Source of the DNA: Saksenaea vasiformis B4078
Taxonomy: Eukaryota; Mucoromycota; Mucoromycetes; Mucorales; Saksenaeaceae
Direction: 5' to 3'
DNA length: 14,364 nt
Assembly: GCA_000697055.1 (NCBI GenBank)
Contig: JNDT01001201.1
Coordinates: 1-14,364 of the forward strand
Positions 10,001-14,364 of this stretch are shown here, in pieces. Position numbers and translations under genes: made by a program. Each line of letters opens with the position of its first letter. The stretch's first letter is position 1. Under the pieces are notes generated by a model. The model had not been told where the DNA came from. It was given only the letters and a program-made list of their open reading frames with translations, and made no database searches.

Positions 10001-12749
10001 ACCCGTCCAGTCTCCAACTGAAATCACCGATGCGAATCCAGAACAACCTGACATTCCAACCATCAATACCGAAATAGAAGATGATGGTGAAGAAGACGGA
10101 GTACAGCCTACAGGGGCCGAGTCAGATCGAAAATCGGAATCGGGTGGACATTCCGAAGACGAATTAGGTTCGAGATCCGCAGACAAGGATGCTGATCATC
10201 ACGAGGAATTCATGACAACTCCAGAACCAATTGAATCCGCTGCAGCATCAGTTCCCCCTCCACCACCTCCACCGCCGCCTCCGCCTCCGCCTCCAGCACC
10301 TGTATCTACCAATAATTCCTCTTCGATAGTGCCTCCGCCGCCACCGATACCATTTCCATTCCCATCCCCCTTTACCTCTACTACGTTGTCTGAGGGTGGC
10401 TCCGATGCATCTGAGAAGGGACTAGCACCGCCGCTTTTGGCGATGATTACTCGAAAACCAAGCGCGTTTCAAGCCAAACAACGACTAAAGTTTGTCGAGT
10501 GGGAAAAGATGAACTATTCAAAAATTAACAATACAGTGTGGAATAAACCAGAGGACGTAAATCACGATATGTCCACTGGTCCCGTTAATCATGACGAGGC
10601 AATGGAGTTTGAGTTGGCCAAAGCAGGGATTTTTGATGATATGGAAAAAGCATTTGCACAGAAACCAGCAGTGCAAATCAAATCAAAGCGATCGAAGGCA
10701 CGAATTCACATTTTAGAACCAAAGCGTGCTTACAACTTGAGTAAGATTGACCATGGACGCACATCGATAAGCTAAAGCTAACTTCGTGATTTTTTTTAGA
10801 TATTTTTATTACCAGTATTAGCAAGAAGATTCCTTTTGCGGAAATAAGACAGCGGATCCTTTCCATGGATTCTAACTTCGAAGACGAACAGATCTTGACC
10901 AATCTGTTGAAATTTTCTCCGACGCCGGAGGAAACAGGAAAGTTGGCACCCTATGCTACGGCTACACCGGAGGAATTACTTGATCTATCACCGCCTGATA
11001 TGTACTGTTTGGAGGTAAATTGTACACGCTTTATGAGACGGGAGACTAACTTCACGATGCTTCTCTAGATGATGAAAATAGATCGTCTCAAAGAACGTAT
11101 TGAATGCATGCTTTTCCGAGCTACATTCTGGGACAGATTTCATCAACTTCATAAGGTCGGTTTACAAATAATCCTATCGTAGCCCTAATCGAACATGTTA
11201 CGTAGCAAATGACATCCGTTTTTGACGCGTCATTATCCTTAAAAAATGCAAGCAGATTCCGAGAACTTTTGCATGTAAGTTTGTTTAATTTTGAGTTTGT
11301 TTGTTGTTCTCTAACGAAAAGCTGTGAATTGCAGCTCATCTTGTTGCTGGGCAACTTTTTAAATGGAAACACATACCGTGGGGGAGCATATGGCTTCAAA
11401 ATTGCAAGCATAAACAAAGTAAGAAAACTCTAAAGTCAGAATGAAGTGTGATCTGACGTCTTGGATAATATAGTTAGTGGATACCAAGGGAACAAACAAT
11501 ACCATGACACTTCTCCATTATCTTGTGGAAATTGTCGAAAAATATTATCCGGACATGAATAACTTTTTGGAGGAATTAGAAGAATGTGGTGAAGCATACA
11601 AAGGTAAAAAAAAAAAAAAAGTAACTTCAACGAAGTCCAAAAAGCTCATTTGAATTGTAGTATCAAGGGCAGACATGGACAACGAATTCCAGAGTCTTGA
11701 AGCAGGGCTGGATAAAGTGGAAGCAGAGTTAAAAAATTATTACAAAGACAGATACGATGAAGACGAAGACGAAGACGAAGAGGCGGCAAACGGTTACCGA
11801 GATCGATTTGCAAGTGTAATGCAAGAATTTCACAAGGAAGCATTCGATCAGTTCAGTCGTATTTATCTCTTGCGGGATAAAATGTCTGAATGCTACGACG
11901 CAGTGGTACATTATTATGGCGAAAACCCTGATACCATACATACAGACGAGTTTTTTGGAATATTTAAAAAGTTTACATCAACGTGGGAGGTAAGTTTTTC
12001 CATTTTTCTGTTGCCTTCCCATGGTTAATTGTATGGAAAGAAATGCTCTAATGATAACAAACTGGCGAATCAAAAGAAAGAGCGGTTGGAAAAGCAGAGG
12101 TTGCGTGAACTAGAGCGTCGAAATCGTGCCCGAAGCGGATCGATTGTCAAATCCAAAGGAGTGGATATCAGTAATTGTATGCTCTTTTACAAAACAAGTT
12201 TGTGGATGACTAACATTAGCAAAAGACGCAGGGAATGGTGGAGGTGATTCAGAAGAGACAATTATGGATAGTTTGATGTCCAAATTAAGGACAGGAACAC
12301 CTATGGAAGCCAAAACAAAACGACGAACAGAAAGAATACGACGACAACGTGCAGTAAGCGTGCGTAGTGATACGTTGACATCACTGCATGCAGATTCAAT
12401 CTCTTTGAGAGCCCAGCGTATGCTCAAGAAGATTCAAAGTGAAACTAGTACCAGTCTTATAGGAGGTAATGGACCTATACCGGAATCAGGATTAGAAGAA
12501 GAGAGCGAAATAGCAGACGGAGACGATACGGCAGGCTTGAGATCGGCTCCAATCAATGGAACAGCGTCCTCCTCTGCTCTCTTCTTACCTTCGCCTGTGA
12601 TACCCAAATCGAGTCGATCATCTCAATCCATGAGGTTACCCCGGACAAGAAAGACAAGTAAACGCCCCGCAGGCTTCGATCGGACAGCACTACACACACG
12701 TCTCCGTTCCAGACGAATGACCACAACGGCCGCCACTACTGTGATGTAA
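7057..12749 (+). CDS. bni1: diaphanous-related formin (Bni1/SepA type), 18 exons
   Basis: Exons: 7057-7330, 7389-7468, 7530-7798, 7856-7936, 7993-8059, 8120-8446, 8502-8848, 8928-9163, 9214-9524, 9594-10740, 10800-11014, 11069-11155, 11206-11274, 11335-11418, 11474-11603, 11661-11989, 12041-12170, 12232-12749. Sum 4701 nt, 1566 aa, all phases consistent. Domains: variable basic N-terminus 1-95; Rho-GTPase binding region from about 105 (EIERLFDEAS, LADLPLDKKW); FH3/DID to about 525 (YGIQEAL, LTFLCY, ANILLINAIVE, RNQLHQGGLTQIL); coiled coil about 524-625; acidic Ser-rich linker; FH1 884-924 with 14 consecutive prolines then PPPPPIPFPFP; FH2 about 950-1370 with W967, I1048 in the AYNLNIF motif, and LLLGNFLNGNTYRGGAYGF at 1173-1191; DAD at 1406-1416 (MDSLMSKLRTG) followed by a basic patch (KTKRRTERIRRQR). 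Family role: processive actin nucleator at tips and septa, relieved from DID-DAD autoinhibition by Rho GTPases. The start is the first ATG in the frame (stop at 7024). The symbol is by family resemblance only. Confidence 0.96.
8849..8927 (+). other. formin intron 7 with T-run/A-run hairpin
   Basis: This 79-nt intron is the longest in the formin. It is delimited by the donor CG|GTAATG and the phase-matching acceptor AAAAAAG|A, which restores the family motif NRYYQLIE. It contains eleven T followed directly by ten A, a perfect T10/A10 inverted repeat. C and eight more A follow, right up to the acceptor. The usual polypyrimidine tract therefore lies upstream of an A-rich stretch. The next AG (TATCAG at 8942) gives the wrong phase. 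Confidence 0.75.
10251..10373 (+). repeat. proline-codon repeats encoding FH1
   Basis: Low-complexity CCN run (CCT/CCA/CCG mixed) giving 14 consecutive prolines (885-898), then after a Ser/Asn spacer five prolines and alternating Pro/Phe (911-924). This is the profilin-actin binding FH1 region of the formin. Mixed codons suggest selection on the protein rather than recent slippage. Confidence 0.9.
11757..11783 (+). repeat. GAAGAC hexanucleotide repeat encoding an acidic run inside FH2
   Basis: GATGAAGACGAAGACGAAGA repeats in phase with the FH2 frame and encodes DEDEDEDEE at residues 1274-1282. It sits in the FH2 post-region between two helices (before it KVEAELKNYYKDRY, after it YRDRFASVMQEF). 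Length-variable by nature. Confidence 0.8.
12171..12231 (+). other. formin intron 17, separating FH2 tail from DAD
   Basis: Donor A|GTAATT and acceptor CGCAG|GG, 61 nt, with a GACTAAC branch-like site at about 12208-12214. Splicing keeps the frame into the DAD exon. Reading through instead hits a TGA at 12245-12247 and drops the DAD. Confidence 0.8.
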
Positions 12750-14364
12750 ACAGTGGTCAATATATTTAGTTATTATTGTACACATCTTTCCGCCCTTTAC
12801 TTAATCTACAATATACTTCTGGTGGGAGTAAAAAAGAAAAAATTGGGCAATTGGCAATTGGCGGCACTGTACTGGATGGTGCGATGGTTTTACGGTTGAT
12901 GGTTATCAAAGGTCACTGCTAAAAAAACAGCTGCATACTTAGTCTTTCGAACGCAAAGTATTGCAAATATTCACTGGTGGATACTTTGATTTAATTCCAT
13001 GGCAAGAGCAGTATTCTTCCAGTGGCTTTTTGTTGGTGGCATTCCTTTTGTGGGGACAGCCAGGATTCCTCTGCAACGGTCCGTGGTGAAATCCAAGTCT
13101 GACCTTTTACACTTGCTTTTGAACTTCCTCTTTTCGTAAAGCCATTGCCTTATCAGAATTCAGCACTGCAGAGACGCTTTCTGAGGTTAGCCAGGATACC
13201 ATTGGGGTAATTTAAAAAGGAACTGAACAGGAACTTCTGGTGGACATTCAGCACCCGTCTCCCTTCGTCCTTGTTGTACGCCTTAATACAATGCTGGATA
13301 ATTCAAACGTTTATAGCACATGAGATAATGTCGCCAACGTCGTTGGCCAAGGATTCATATGCTGTATTCATGCTAATCTGCTCTACTCTATATGTATACT
13401 GTATTTTCGAAAAACTTTTGCGCGCAAAAACATTTTACCGAGCTTTTTCTCTCTTCTGATTCGTCAACAGTGGTTCCTTTTTTCGATTACCTTCTACTGT
13501 TCTTCTCTGATTATTGCTGTAACTCTTCCGTTTTTGCATTATATTTCTTGCCAAAACAATGGCAGCAAATGGCAAATGTTTTGAATGTATACAACTTCTA
13601 ATACTTCAAGGAGATAGCTTTTTATAGCAGCAGGCAAGAGTAGCTCCTGCTAAGGCAAATTCTAACGACTGTTGTCGTTGGGAAGATGATATCAGACGGG
13701 ATCGAGGCTAAACCATTACTGCCTACGTGTATTAGAATATACTTGCTGTAATAGCATGTCAATGCTGTTTCCTTGCGAATGCTGTTTTCCCGCGATGCGT
13801 CTTCTCGCAGTGCTGCTTATACCGATGTCACTTCTTCTTCAGCTATTCCCATAGCATCTTCATCATTCTTTGCTCACAGCTATGTCCTCAAGTTCTTACC
13901 ATATGTGCACATCTCTATATTGAATTTCTATTCATCACCATCATGTATCCCTACCTTCTTTCTAAGGAATATTAGTCGACGAAAACGCTGTGCAATCAGA
14001 GATGAATGAAAAGCCAAGCGCTTACCGTAGCGAAGCGAAGGTAAAAGGGCTTCCTGTGATGAACATATGCATGTACATCGGCCCAGTGTATCTTGCTTCC
14101 ATCATATCTTCACAATTACACAATGTATGTTCTTTCCATACTTCATTTTGCCACGTATCCCTTTCAGTGTGTCCCGGTTTGGAATGTCCTTTTGTGATGT
14201 AGCCTTTTTCCATGCCTTCGATTGCTGTATTTTCTTCATTCTGTATCATCCTACAATGGATTACCGGTCCAGTATTCTTGCTGCAGTTTCCAAAGTTTTT
14301 GCGTCCAAAGACTTTTTGCCGGTCATTCTCCTAACCACCATCTTTTTTTTTAATCATTGTCCTT
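12750..14364. other. region downstream of the formin, no confident gene
   Basis: About 1.6 kb with no family I recognise. The first part is the formin 3' flank. No canonical AATAAA was seen close to the TAA stop; ATATATTTAGTTATTATTG is AT-rich. At 12848-12861 a CAATTGG unit is repeated twice in tandem. A 14-nt perfect palindrome (TTTTGCGCGCAAAA) lies at 13416-13429. A GCGAAGCGAAG repeat lies at about 14030-14040. From 13750 to the end the plus strand is pyrimidine-rich, and its short frames are not convincing. Confidence 0.45.
13153..13539 (-). pseudogene. possible decayed coding sequence, family unknown
   Basis: On the minus strand one frame runs from the ATG at 13539 to the TGA at 13153, interrupted by only two stops (TAA at 13437-13435, TGA at 13305-13303). 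The first stop would be removed by a plausible 66-nt GT-AG intron (13438-13373). The peptide opens basic (MQKRKSYSNNQRRT). It later contains stretches with ordinary protein composition, such as NTAYESLANDVGDIISCAIN and GRRVLNVHQKFLFSSFLNYP. A TTTTATA (TATAAAA on the minus strand, 13620-13626) lies about 80 nt upstream of the ATG. The same frame is open further upstream with one more stop. Another minus frame below 13153 has a Cys/His-rich stretch (NPGCPHKRN, EEYCSCHGI). I do not recognise the family. Chance openness cannot be excluded. Confidence 0.25.

Noticed and set aside
12110..12427. 105-codon open frame on the minus strand
   Set aside because: Antisense shadow of the formin DAD exons; no recognisable protein.
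1..14364. CRISPR arrays, tRNA or rRNA genes, bacterial operons, insertion sequences
   Set aside because: No spaced direct repeats, tRNA A/B box pair, rRNA-like sequence or terminal inverted repeats were seen by eye on either strand.

Overview
The window looks like nuclear DNA of an early-diverging filamentous fungus. Mucoromycota is my best guess, but this is inferred and was not searched. Three unmistakable eukaryotic genes are broken by many short GT-AG introns. I resolve 34 introns of about 48-97 nt by joining phases and family motifs. Many have a CTNAY-like branch site and a short pyrimidine run before the acceptor. Nothing suggests a bacterial, plasmid or viral source.

Layout: (1) 1-2104 has no gene I can support, only short unconvincing reading frames. 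(2) 2105-3650, minus strand: a seven-exon glycogen synthase kinase 3 gene, 389 aa, complete. (3) 3651-4256: the region between the divergently transcribed kinase and decarboxylase genes, with pyrimidine-rich tracts on the sense strand of each gene. (4) 4257-6451, plus strand: a twelve-exon malonyl-CoA decarboxylase, 497 aa, with a mitochondrial-type N-terminus. (5) 6452-7056: spacer with the decarboxylase poly(A) signal, a CT-rich leader/promoter and a short upstream ORF. (6) 7057-12749, plus strand: an eighteen-exon diaphanous-related formin, 1566 aa, with GBD/FH3, coiled coil, FH1, FH2 and DAD. (7) 12750-14364: no confident gene. A weak, stop-interrupted reading frame on the minus strand could be a decayed gene.

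The three genes do not form an operon or an obvious pathway. GSK3 is a signalling kinase, malonyl-CoA decarboxylase removes malonyl-CoA (fatty-acid metabolism), and the formin builds actin cables for polar growth. The points most worth a second look are the splice-site oddities (homopolymers next to donors or acceptors, an in-frame tandem acceptor, a DAD-removing intron retention), a lost conserved motif in the decarboxylase, an acidic repeat inside FH2, and the decayed frame at 13153-13539. I found no convincing undescribed system; the window is mostly ordinary fungal housekeeping sequence.
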